A program made the position numbers and the translations under genes. Shown in pieces: positions 32,841 to 41,225 of a stretch of DNA of 64,000 nt. Positions within the stretch are counted from its first letter, which is position 1. Every line of letters starts with the position of its first letter. Source of the DNA: Planctomycetota bacterium (GTDB lineage: Bacteria > Planctomycetota > UBA1135); NCBI GenBank assembly GCA_008501825.1, contig QQUA01000020.1, forward strand, positions 1-64,000, in the 5' to 3' direction. Under the pieces are notes generated by a model, which was not told the DNA's origin, made no database searches, and saw only the letters and a program-made list of their open reading frames with translations.

Positions 32841-34637
32841 ATGGATGCCCGCCAATCCAGTTTCCGCGGCCTGGTTTGCGGTTGGTCCCTGGGGACCTTC
32901 GAAGCCGGCCTGGCCTTGGCCGCCAACTCCCATTTGTTCATCGATGCATGGGGTTGGCTAGGCGTGCCCTTGATCCCCATCCTCCTTTATGGATGGGGCG
33001 GTTGGATCGCCGGTCGTCTTCCGGGAATCGGCCCGCGCCTACCTTGGACCTTCCTGCTTTTCTTGGGTTGGGCCATCGTGGTTTACAAGCGCCTGCACAC
33101 CGCCCTCAACGTTTCCTGGTATTTCATTCCCATCGGAGTCGCTCTCTCCCTCGGCCTCTGGTGGTGGTCCCGATCGGCCGATTCGCCTCGGCGCCGCAAG
33201 ACCGCCGGTGGATTCGGATTGGCTAGCCTGGCCGTTCCCGTCCTGTTCACCGCCGTGGCTTTGGCCAAGGGAAGCCCGGCCGATTTGACCCCATTGCCAT
33301 ACCGAACCGAGGCATCGAAAGACTCCCCCAACGTGGTCTTAATCACTTGGGACACAGTTCGGGCCGACAGCCTTCCCCTTTATGGAGGGACCGGTTTGGA
33401 TACTCCGAATTTGAATCGATTGGCGGCAGAAGGCCTCCTGTTCGATAACTTCCTGGCGGTGGCCCCCATCACCGGTCCCAGCCACAATTCCATTTTGACC
33501 GGCTTATACCCGCCCAGCCACGGTCTACGCTCCAATGGTCAGGCTGGCTCCACTTCGTTGCCGACTTCCCGGCTTCCGGAGATGTTTGCCGACGCGGGCT
33601 ACGCTACCGGTGGATTTATTTCCGGCTATCCGCTCAGGCGTCCCTTCGGTTTCGCAGAGGGTTTTCACATCTACGACGACCGCATGGGATTGAACCCTTG
33701 GGTCAATTTGCTCGGCATCTTGAGAATCGGAACGATCATTGGTGAGCGATACATTCCTTGGGAAATGACCGAGGACATGAACAGCAATCCCGGAGATTTG
33801 ACCACCGGAAGAGCCGTTCGTTGGTATGAAAACACCGACCGCTCCGCATTCTTGTGGTTGCATCTTTTCGACGCTCACCTGCCTTATGATCCTCCCAAAG
33901 CTTTCCGGGAACAGGTGATGGCCAGGATTTCCGAATTGCCCAAGGCTTATGCCGAAGAACATCAGGAAGCCTTGGCTTTGCAAGCCGCGGAAATCGCTTA
34001 TCTAGACCACCTGCTGGGAGAACTTCTTGAAACTCTGGAAGCGAAAGATCCCGGCCTTGAAAACACCATCGTGGTGTTGACTTCCGACCACGGCGAATGC
34101 TTTGGAGAAGGCGGCTTTATCGAACATCACCGGAGCCTGTTCGACGCCACCCAGCACATCGGAGCCGTGATTCGGCCGGCCTCGGGTGGGCCGTGGAAGC
34201 GGGGAACTCGCCTGGAGGCGCCGGCCAGCCACGTCGACTTGATGCCGACTCTGTGCCAACTTGCCGGCCTTTCGAATCCGACCGGGATCCAGGGAGTCAG
34301 CTTAGTTCCCGCCATGGCCCAAGCCACCGATGTAGAAAGCCGAGGTTTTTACATGGAAGCCTGGCAAGCCGATTTGGGGGATCAAAAGATGCAAGCTTGG
34401 TGGCAGGATGGCTGGAAATTCGTTCGCCGCCAAGACGGCAGCGAATTCCTTTACCACCAAGACTCCGGAGACACCGTGAACGTGGCGGAGGAGAATCCGG
34501 AAAGAGCCAGAGCGATGGCCAAGGCTTTGGACGAATACTATGAGCAGATGCCGAAACTGAAACCTGGAGATGCCGCCTTGAGCGCCAGGGATCAGCAGGC
34601 CTTCGTTCAACTGGGTTACGCCGGCGACGAGGAATAG
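32841..34637 (+). CDS. Multi-pass sulfatase-fold protein (Thr nucleophile), copy B
   Basis: The product has 598 residues from ATG 32841. About four to five membrane segments fall within residues 10-145. The catalytic domain has ITWDTVRADSL (D171), TGPSHNSILTG with T211 at the nucleophile position, and TSDHGECFGEG. It shares with copy A GGTGLDTPNL/GGQGLDTPNL, AVAPIT.PSH, LWLHLFDAH/LWLHLYDAH and a C terminus LVQLGY-type ending (VQLGYAGDEE). The pair is a tandem duplication. Predicted role as for copy A: transfer or hydrolysis of a phosphoester at the outer face of the membrane; the substrate is unknown. A bidirectional terminator follows. Confidence 0.85.
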   Translation: MDARQSSFRGLVCGWSLGTFEAGLALAANSHLFIDAWGWLGVPLIPILLYGWGGWIAGRLPGIGPRLPWTFLLFLGWAIVVYKRLHTALNVSWYFIPIGVALSLGLWWWSRSADSPRRRKTAGGFGLASLAVPVLFTAVALAKGSPADLTPLPYRTEASKDSPNVVLITWDTVRADSLPLYGGTGLDTPNLNRLAAEGLLFDNFLAVAPITGPSHNSILTGLYPPSHGLRSNGQAGSTSLPTSRLPEMFADAGYATGGFISGYPLRRPFGFAEGFHIYDDRMGLNPWVNLLGILRIGTIIGERYIPWEMTEDMNSNPGDLTTGRAVRWYENTDRSAFLWLHLFDAHLPYDPPKAFREQVMARISELPKAYAEEHQEALALQAAEIAYLDHLLGELLETLEAKDPGLENTIVVLTSDHGECFGEGGFIEHHRSLFDATQHIGAVIRPASGGPWKRGTRLEAPASHVDLMPTLCQLAGLSNPTGIQGVSLVPAMAQATDVESRGFYMEAWQADLGDQKMQAWWQDGWKFVRRQDGSEFLYHQDSGDTVNVAEENPERARAMAKALDEYYEQMPKLKPGDAALSARDQQAFVQLGYAGDEE

Positions 34638-34659
34638 CCGGCTTTCCCCGACGGCGCCC

Positions 34660-34699
34660 AAAAGAAAACCGCCTCCGGCCGGACTGGCCGAGAGGCGGT
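34660..34699. terminator. Bidirectional terminator between convergent sulfatase-fold genes
   Basis: A long hairpin pairs ACCGCCTC (34668-34675) with GAGGCGGT (34692-34699) and CGGCC with GGCCG inside, with a single bulged A. An A-rich run (34660-34668) precedes it on the plus strand, which is a U-run for the minus-strand gene. It mainly serves the gene at 34722-36623 and may also slow the plus-strand transcript. Confidence 0.8.
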
Positions 34700-34721
34700 A
34701 TGTCCTCCCACGAAAGGAAGA

Positions 34722-36623
34722 TTATTGTTCCTCTTCTTCATCCTCCTCGGTGGCATAACCGAGGTCGTTCAAAATGCCTTTACGCGCCCCGGAAATATTC
34801 ACCCGCTCGGAAGCCGCCCCTCCGCGAAGGCTGGCAGCGAGCTCTCGGCTTTGAGTTAGAAGAGATTGAAGCGCCGAAAAGCGCTCTGGAAACTGCTTGG
34901 CCAGGTTGTTTTGCTCTCCAGGGTCGGAGCCAAGGTTGTAGAACAACCAATGTTCCTGGTCTTCATGTTCGATCAAGACGATTTTCTCGTCACCGATACG
35001 AACGGCGTGCATCGGATCGCCCTTGAGCCTTTGAGTGAACACGGGCTCGGGGTTGCCGGAATCACCCTTTTCCAAAACGGTCTGCAAACTAGTGCCGTGA
35101 ATGGCCTCGGGAGCTTGAGTTCCAACCCAGGCGGCAACGGTAGGAAGAAGATCAACCAGCTCCACGGCGCCTTGGCTGACTCCTGTTGCCACCTCCGGTC
35201 CGTGGATAATCAACGGCACCCGGACCAATTCGTCGAACAGAGACTGTCCGTGAAGCATTTGGGTGTGATCTTGAAACTCTTCGCCGTGGTCGGAAGTTAC
35301 GACGATGTAGGTGTTCTCCAATAGGCCCTGACTTTCCATCTTGGTCAACAGGCGACCGAATTCCCGGTCGACGAAGGCAATCTCCGAGTCGTACAAACGC
35401 GAAAAGGAATCGACCAAGCCTTCTTCCTGGTCCGGCCACTGCCCGATGGGATACGGAGGCGGATTGTGCGGCACCTTGAAGCGCTGCACCAATTCGGCCG
35501 GGTCCTCTGGGCTATCCTGAAGTAAATCCACAGGAGGACTGTAAGGATAGTGAGGATCGATGTATTGAATGTATAGGAAGTACGGGCGCTCCCTCTCGAT
35601 GCCATCCAACCAAGTTTCCACTCTCTGATTGACGAAAGAAGCGTCCGACCCGTGCAAGGCTTCGATTGGCCCGGCCCGGTCGAAGCCCAACTGCTTGCGT
35701 AGCAAGAGTTCGATCCGTTTCACCGAAGTGAACCGGCGGATCCTGGTTTCGGTAGCCACCCAAAAGTGATCGAAGCCCTGCTCAAAGCCGAACAGCGGCG
35801 AGACGTTCTGATTGGCGGAAAAGCAAGCCGTCTGGTAACCGTCGGCGTGCAACATTTCCGGTAGCGTCTCGAAATGGGAAGGCAGCTTCTGCCAAATCGT
35901 ATTGGTCATGTGGCTGTCGGGATATAAGCCGGTAAACAGCGAGGCACACGAAGCCCGAGTCCAAGGGGCTTGAGCATAAGCCGCCTCGAATCGCATGCTT
36001 TCTGCGGCCAAGCGATCTATATTCGGGGAGGTTGAAATCGGGTATCCATAACAACCCAAGCGATCCGCCCGCAAGGTATCGATAACCACCACCAGGACGT
36101 TGGGAGGATTCTCTAGGTCTGGATTCACCGGCCGCCCGGCTCCGGCGGCTTGCGGTTTGGGAGTTTCCAGATAAACCCATCCCTGCCCGACGACGGAAAG
36201 AGCCAACAAGACTACGGTACCCAGCCACCGGGCCTTGCGAGTGGCCAGACCCAAACCCAAAGCGCAACAAGCCGCCCCGGCAACCACCGCCGCCGTGGCG
36301 CCGAGAGAAATCGGACTGAAGAAACCAGTATCGCTCAGATAAACCTCGTGGATCCAATCTCCGACCATGACGAATAGCAGCAGGCCGAAAGTGATTCCAG
36401 CAATACTTGGGAGACAGCGACGAATCCCAAACGGGCCGAAAAGAGCCAGGATGGCGGCCAGGATGACTCCGGCGACGCCGTAGGTCCCAGCCACTTCCAC
36501 CACTTCGAGAAGCGGATCCTCAACTAAGGCGTTCAGCTTTAAGACAGCCAGCAGGGAATCCAACACCCCCACCAGCCACCCACCTAACAAGCCGAACCAA
36601 AGACTAGCCAGAAACCGACTCAT
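34722..36623 (-). CDS. Multi-pass sulfatase-fold transferase (Thr nucleophile) in the EPS operon
   Basis: The product has 633 residues from ATG 36623. About five membrane segments (5-27, 43-65, 72-90, 104-127, 132-150) precede the catalytic domain. Motifs are VVIDTLRADRLG (D182), TRASCASLFTG with T222 replacing the sulfatase Cys, and TSDHGEEFQDH. It ends LGYATEEDEEEEQ, an acidic tail like the other copies. It is the last gene of a seven-gene minus-strand operon for polysaccharide assembly and overlaps the preceding acetyltransferase gene by 20 bases. Context suggests it adds a phospho-group such as phosphoethanolamine or phosphoglycerol to an exported polysaccharide or lipid; this is inference. 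Confidence 0.83.
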   Translation of the reverse strand: MSRFLASLWFGLLGGWLVGVLDSLLAVLKLNALVEDPLLEVVEVAGTYGVAGVILAAILALFGPFGIRRCLPSIAGITFGLLLFVMVGDWIHEVYLSDTGFFSPISLGATAAVVAGAACCALGLGLATRKARWLGTVVLLALSVVGQGWVYLETPKPQAAGAGRPVNPDLENPPNVLVVVIDTLRADRLGCYGYPISTSPNIDRLAAESMRFEAAYAQAPWTRASCASLFTGLYPDSHMTNTIWQKLPSHFETLPEMLHADGYQTACFSANQNVSPLFGFEQGFDHFWVATETRIRRFTSVKRIELLLRKQLGFDRAGPIEALHGSDASFVNQRVETWLDGIERERPYFLYIQYIDPHYPYSPPVDLLQDSPEDPAELVQRFKVPHNPPPYPIGQWPDQEEGLVDSFSRLYDSEIAFVDREFGRLLTKMESQGLLENTYIVVTSDHGEEFQDHTQMLHGQSLFDELVRVPLIIHGPEVATGVSQGAVELVDLLPTVAAWVGTQAPEAIHGTSLQTVLEKGDSGNPEPVFTQRLKGDPMHAVRIGDEKIVLIEHEDQEHWLFYNLGSDPGEQNNLAKQFPERFSALQSLLTQSRELAASLRGGAASERVNISGARKGILNDLGYATEEDEEEEQ

Positions 36624-37311
36624 CTAAACTTCCCTGCTCTTCTTTCAGGTCATCAGGGTGAGGCTTTTCCCACCGGACGCGGGTAAAGCGAAACGGTCCA
36701 ATGCGGTAATGGACCATGCGACGGATCTCATGGAATCCGTAGCGATCGTGCAGACGTTTGGAATTTTTGTTATCCGGTTCGTAATAGGTTTGCATGTGGG
36801 TGACCCACTGCCAATCGGGCCGGCTGAACAAATCGGCGAACATCCAATTCATTCCCAAAATCGCAATTCCCTTTCCTCTAGCTCTCTGGCTGGTCCAGCC
36901 TTCGAACCAATAGGTTCCACCCTCGCCCGGATCGAAGGTATAGCGCATCTGGTGATCGTAGTGAGGCCCGGTGCGAAACCAGCCGTGGGAGACCAACTTG
37001 CCGTCGATCAAGCCGTACATGCACTCTCCGGTCGGGCTTTCCAGCCGTTCCCGGTAAATTTCCAGCATATGTTCCCACTCATCTTCCCAAGGACCCAAAT
37101 GATCGGCGTCAGCCAAGTCGATTTGCAGGCCATCTCCCCAATGGCGAGGGATCTTTACGGTTCGAAAGGGTCGCCGGGTTTCGGCGAACACCATTTCCCG
37201 ACGCTCGAAAAATTTACTCCAAGCATGCTTGAAGACGCCGAGAAAGCCAAGCCGGCGCAAAAGGCGCCAAGCTCGGATCGGCAAGGGTGGGCGGATGGTG
37301 ACCTCGCTCAA
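36604..37311 (-). CDS. GNAT-family N-acetyltransferase
   Basis: The product has 235 residues from TTG 37311; no better in-frame ATG keeps the N-terminal region. The acetyl-CoA motif is visible as SQRARGKGIAILGM in the middle of the chain. The closing segment with NKNSKRLHDRYGFHEIRR is the typical GNAT end, in which an Asn-x-x-(S/A) motif precedes the last strand. It should transfer an acyl group to an amine, most plausibly on an amino sugar of the polysaccharide made by the surrounding genes. No membrane segment is present, so it acts in the cytoplasm. It overlaps the downstream transferase gene by 20 bases. Confidence 0.75.
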   Translation of the reverse strand: MSEVTIRPPLPIRAWRLLRRLGFLGVFKHAWSKFFERREMVFAETRRPFRTVKIPRHWGDGLQIDLADADHLGPWEDEWEHMLEIYRERLESPTGECMYGLIDGKLVSHGWFRTGPHYDHQMRYTFDPGEGGTYWFEGWTSQRARGKGIAILGMNWMFADLFSRPDWQWVTHMQTYYEPDNKNSKRLHDRYGFHEIRRMVHYRIGPFRFTRVRWEKPHPDDLKEEQGSLDESVSG

Positions 37312-37376
37312 ACCGATTGCGGGTTAGGGGACCCTTGGGAAAGGAAGGCGGAACAGCGACCGGACATGGTATCAAA

Positions 37377-38549
37377 TCAGGCTTCGTTTCCTTGATCTCC
37401 GTAACCTTTCATGAATCGATTGGCCAAGAAAATCCGCCAGTATCCGAGCCAGCGGCCACTTTCAAAATCGGTAACCCCTCGGATCTTCATCACCCGGACC
37501 CAATCGCGGAACCGACCTTGATAATCCTGATTGAAATAGCACCGGTTCATGACTCGAAGATTCGGCTCAACGCCGGGACACGGCTGATCCACCATGAACG
37601 TGGAGCGAAAGCCGACCGTTTCCGTGGCCACCTGAACCGCTTGAGGATCCACCGGACCTCCAGGCCAAGCGAGGAATTCCACCGGCCGTTGTAAGAGATC
37701 CTCCAACACTCGACGCCCGTGCTTTAAATCCTTGACCAGGCGACGTTCACGTTCTTCTTCGCTCTCCCGTTCTCCGGGGATCGGCCCTAGTTCCGCCAAT
37801 TTTTCCAGCAGGCTTGCTCGCCAATCTTTCCGCTGGAAAAAAGTTTCCCCACCATTTTCGGCCACGTGTCGAATCAAAGAATCAAAGCAGCCCGGAGCAG
37901 GGAAAAATCCGTGAGCGGCACCCAGCCATTCCGATTGAAGTACCGGCGTTCCCCAAGGAAGGTTTGGCGCCAAATCTTCCAACTCCTCCAACGGTTTTTT
38001 TTCGGGGGCCGCGTTACGAACCATCCATTGGCAAGGTTGATCCGGGCGATGGAAATCTTCCACCTCTCCACTGACCGGAAGGCGCTGGTGACTGGCGGTA
38101 TGGCACTGAACTTCGAAAACGCCGTCCTGCTCCAAGGCGAGGAGCTCCTCCTTCGACATATATCCCCGTTCAGGAGGATTGTTCTCGTTGGCCAAGGTGG
38201 GCCGCACCACCGGCTCGGGATGAATGAAATCGGTGGCAACGAATACGGTGGCTTTCAGGCCATGACGCCGCAATATCGGAGCCGCAATGGTGAAGTTATC
38301 CAAATAGCCATCGTCGAAAGTGATCAGCACCGGCCGTTTCGGCAGCGGAGCGCCGTGCTCGAGGTGATCGGCTAAATCCCGGCATCGAATTGATTGGTAA
38401 CCCCCTCGACGGAGGCTTCGCATTTGCCGCTCGAAAACCGAACTCGGCATGGTCAAATCGCCGCCGACTCCCAAATCGAAAAGGCGGCGTTTTCGCACGC
38501 TATGAAAGATCAAGATCGGAACGCCGCCAAGACAGATGCGCTGATGCAT
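37377..38549 (-). CDS. Polysaccharide deacetylase (NodB-like)
   Basis: The product has 390 residues from ATG 38549. The NodB motif LITFDDGYLDNF (D79, D80) and the metal-binding HTASH (H150, H154) are clear. The later LAWPGGPVDPQAVQVA segment resembles the final motif of the family. It should remove N- or O-acetyl groups from a sugar chain. There is no obvious signal peptide, although the N terminus is moderately hydrophobic (VPILIFHSVRK). Deacetylases with this layout are frequent in exopolysaccharide clusters next to FemAB-like and GNAT genes, as here. An insertion of about 60 residues between H154 and the last motif enlarges the protein relative to the core family. Confidence 0.87.
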   Translation of the reverse strand: MHQRICLGGVPILIFHSVRKRRLFDLGVGGDLTMPSSVFERQMRSLRRGGYQSIRCRDLADHLEHGAPLPKRPVLITFDDGYLDNFTIAAPILRRHGLKATVFVATDFIHPEPVVRPTLANENNPPERGYMSKEELLALEQDGVFEVQCHTASHQRLPVSGEVEDFHRPDQPCQWMVRNAAPEKKPLEELEDLAPNLPWGTPVLQSEWLGAAHGFFPAPGCFDSLIRHVAENGGETFFQRKDWRASLLEKLAELGPIPGERESEEERERRLVKDLKHGRRVLEDLLQRPVEFLAWPGGPVDPQAVQVATETVGFRSTFMVDQPCPGVEPNLRVMNRCYFNQDYQGRFRDWVRVMKIRGVTDFESGRWLGYWRIFLANRFMKGYGDQGNEA

Positions 38550-38555
38550 GAGACT

Positions 38556-39698
38556 TCAACGACCGGCCGGCTCCTCGTTCTTTTTGATCTTGGCCTTGAC
38601 TTCTCGAACTTTCGGCAACACCGAATGACGCAGGAATCGCAAGCCGGAGCCTTTCGGCGAGGAGCGGTACAGGACCGTTTGAAAATGCTCCCGTACCGGC
38701 CCTTTGTAGCGATACAAAAGATGAGGCGGAGCAATCGCCCCTCGGGAAGCATCCATGAACCGAAAACCGGCCTCCTGCCCTTCCATCACCATGTGATGCT
38801 GAAGCAGAGTGCCCGGTCCTTTTTGGTTGTACTCCGGGCGATGAGCCAGAGTGTAGGAGTGAAATCGATTCTCCTCCTTAAAACCCCAATGATAGGCCAA
38901 TAGGCGGCCATCCACGCGCAGGGTGGCCATCGCCAGTTGCTGCTTCGGCGCCAAGCGCTGCCAAAGTTCGCGGAAAAACGCCCCGGCTCCCTGGGGATCC
39001 ATGATGCCGGTACCTTGTTCTCCTTTCCAACTTCCTTGTTCGATCTCCAAACACTCTTCGAACAAGCGGTCCAATTCGGAGCTTTGCGGTAAGAACAAGC
39101 GCATCTCCAAAGCCCCTTCCTCTTCCAATCGCCTGCGCGAACGGTTCAATTGGCTGCGCAGGTTTTTGGAGAATTTGCCTCCGGCCTGGTGGAAAGCTTC
39201 CAGGTCCAAAGTCGGCGAGCTGGCGACTTGTTGTTCGAACAGGAAGTTGCCCTGTGAGGCACACAAATCCTTCCAAATTCGGCGGGTGGGGCCGTCATGA
39301 GCCAGTTCCGACAATTCCAACGCGGTCCAGGACCGCATTTGCTTACGGCTCCAATCCAATAAAGCTTGCAAGGTGTCGCGGCGATCCTGGTCATCGGCCG
39401 CTGGAATCTCAATGTGGTTGAACCAGGGAGCGCCGGCAAATTCCAACTTGCGCATCTTCCATCGGCCAAGGTTGCCGGGCCCCAAAGCCAATGGCAATCC
39501 GCCGATCCAACGCCCGTCCCGTTCGGCGACGACCAGAAAGAGGCGCCGGTCCCCGGCTTCGTGCTTGGCCCAGGGAATCAACCAATCCGGGCTTTGAAAA
39601 AATGTGAATTCCGGCGAGCGATCGAGCAATGCTTGCCAGGAGTCGGCGTGTTGTTCAAACACGTCCTTGCCTTCAAAGACTTGAAGAGTGACTGTCAC
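38556..39698 (-). CDS. FemAB/CelD-type acyltransferase (Acetyltransf_6)
   Basis: The product has 380 residues from GTG 39698, overlapping the end of the preceding polymerase gene by four bases. It has the CelD/BcsL fold: SWQALLDRSPEFTFFQSPDW near the N terminus, a central NLRSQLNRSRRRLEEEG segment, and the C-terminal FMDASRGAIAPPHLLYRYKG. Such GNAT-like proteins appear in cellulose and exopolysaccharide clusters and are thought to attach acyl or amino-acyl groups. The substrate is unknown. The next gene downstream, six bases later, is the deacetylase, so the two may work on the same sugar. Confidence 0.8.
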   Translation of the reverse strand: MTVTLQVFEGKDVFEQHADSWQALLDRSPEFTFFQSPDWLIPWAKHEAGDRRLFLVVAERDGRWIGGLPLALGPGNLGRWKMRKLEFAGAPWFNHIEIPAADDQDRRDTLQALLDWSRKQMRSWTALELSELAHDGPTRRIWKDLCASQGNFLFEQQVASSPTLDLEAFHQAGGKFSKNLRSQLNRSRRRLEEEGALEMRLFLPQSSELDRLFEECLEIEQGSWKGEQGTGIMDPQGAGAFFRELWQRLAPKQQLAMATLRVDGRLLAYHWGFKEENRFHSYTLAHRPEYNQKGPGTLLQHHMVMEGQEAGFRFMDASRGAIAPPHLLYRYKGPVREHFQTVLYRSSPKGSGLRFLRHSVLPKVREVKAKIKKNEEPAGR

Positions 39699-41194
39699 GG
39701 GTTCGGCGATTTTGCCATTCGAACGGCGGCGTTGCTGACTGAAAGCATGAGCGCTAATTGCAACCAGCTACAGGGATCGTTTAGGAGAGTGTGGACGTTG
39801 TATTGGCTTTTGGCGAACCAAGTGGCGAAGCCGACCAACAAACCGGTTCCCAAAAGTGCCAGGAAATCATCCTTCCACTGCCAGGCTTTCCAACAACGAA
39901 GCATGCAGGTAATAAAGAAGCCATGATAGGCAATTCCGCCGATCAACCCAAATTCGGCGGTCATGAGCAGCGAACCATTATGCACTTGGTAAATGTAGGT
40001 GTTCTGGTCAGCCGGATTGCCGTAAGGCCAGACGTGCATGATGCCGCCAAGGTAATTCCCGGTTCCGGTGCCAATAAGGTGGTAATGCTGAATGATCTCA
40101 AAAGCACCGAGGAATTGGTATTTCCGCAATTCCCCTGAACCGTGGTCCGGCATGAACAGGCGATCCCGGACGTCCTCGACCAAAAGGATGAGCAAAAGAC
40201 CGGCAATCGCCGCCAGGATGATGGGAATGAAGAAACTGAGTATCCATGGCCGCCCGTACCGCCGCTGAACCAAATGATAGGTGACCAAATAAGCCACTGC
40301 CGCCACCCCCCAGGCGGTTCGGGAAAAGGTAATCAGCAAAGATAGGTTCACGGCGCCGAAGGTCGCCCAATGGATGACGTAGGAAAGAAGAGATTGGCGC
40401 CGCAGGCACATCGCCAAGATCACCGGGCCGACAATCACCAAATAGGCGGCAAGCTGGTTGGGGTGAATCAGAAGTCCGCCCGCCCTGGGAATAGCTCCCC
40501 CGGTGGTGGTAAATTCCATAATGCCCCGTTGTTCGCCGAGAAAATCCAAACCTAAGGAACTTCCGGTAGCGTACTGTAGCCCGGCGATCAACGTCTCCAG
40601 CCAAACGTGGGCCATCATGCCCCATACAATCCACTGCAGGAGCTTCTTATCGTGAACCCGCTTGGCAATGTAGGCAAAGGCCAAGGCCCGGCGGAATAGC
40701 TCGAACCAATTGATCGCGGATCGCTGGAGGTCCACGGTGTGAATTGGAAACATCAGGCCGCAAATCAAGAAAAGCGAAATCCAGCGTGCCGGCCAGCCGA
40801 TTCGTTTCGATTCCACCTCGTTGCCGACGGCTAGGTCCACCATCCAGACCGTGGCCACCACAATGAGGAATAAGTCCCTGGCGGAAATCACCAAACCTGG
40901 CATCAGGCCGGCTAACCAGGGTGGTGGATAGTCCGGCTCGTAGACCTGAAAGTCCAGGAGCATCGGAAAGAAGAAGGTCAGAAATACGGTGGCCAAACCG
41001 AGGAAATCCCGTTCCACCAAAAGCCACCCGGCCAGCAAGGCCCCACTCCAAAAGGCCACCAGGATCAGCATCATCCACGGCCCGCCCCCGAGCGGCCCCA
41101 TAGCGGCGGCCACCGAAGCCACCATGGCCCCAAAGGAGGTCAGGAGAATCGGCAGGAGCCGATAATTTCGGGGGACGGAACCGGGGGACAGCAC
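39695..41194 (-). CDS. O-antigen ligase / Wzy-like polymerase
   Basis: The product has 499 residues from GTG 41194, with about 12 hydrophobic segments. The Wzy_C/O-antigen-ligase region near residues 370-420 includes GTGTGNYLGGIMHVWPYG and VHNGSLLMTAEFGLIGG, the conserved periplasmic loop and the following helix. Such proteins polymerise lipid-linked repeat units or join them to an acceptor in the periplasm. Neighbours (chain-length regulator, export lipoprotein, flippase, initiating transferase) suggest a polymerase. It lies 31 bases after the Wzz-type gene. No conclusion on sugar specificity can be drawn from sequence. Confidence 0.88.
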   Translation of the reverse strand: MLSPGSVPRNYRLLPILLTSFGAMVASVAAAMGPLGGGPWMMLILVAFWSGALLAGWLLVERDFLGLATVFLTFFFPMLLDFQVYEPDYPPPWLAGLMPGLVISARDLFLIVVATVWMVDLAVGNEVESKRIGWPARWISLFLICGLMFPIHTVDLQRSAINWFELFRRALAFAYIAKRVHDKKLLQWIVWGMMAHVWLETLIAGLQYATGSSLGLDFLGEQRGIMEFTTTGGAIPRAGGLLIHPNQLAAYLVIVGPVILAMCLRRQSLLSYVIHWATFGAVNLSLLITFSRTAWGVAAVAYLVTYHLVQRRYGRPWILSFFIPIILAAIAGLLLILLVEDVRDRLFMPDHGSGELRKYQFLGAFEIIQHYHLIGTGTGNYLGGIMHVWPYGNPADQNTYIYQVHNGSLLMTAEFGLIGGIAYHGFFITCMLRCWKAWQWKDDFLALLGTGLLVGFATWFAKSQYNVHTLLNDPCSWLQLALMLSVSNAAVRMAKSPNP

Positions 41195-41225
41195 GGACTG
41201 GAACCGGCTTTAGGGAACCATCGGT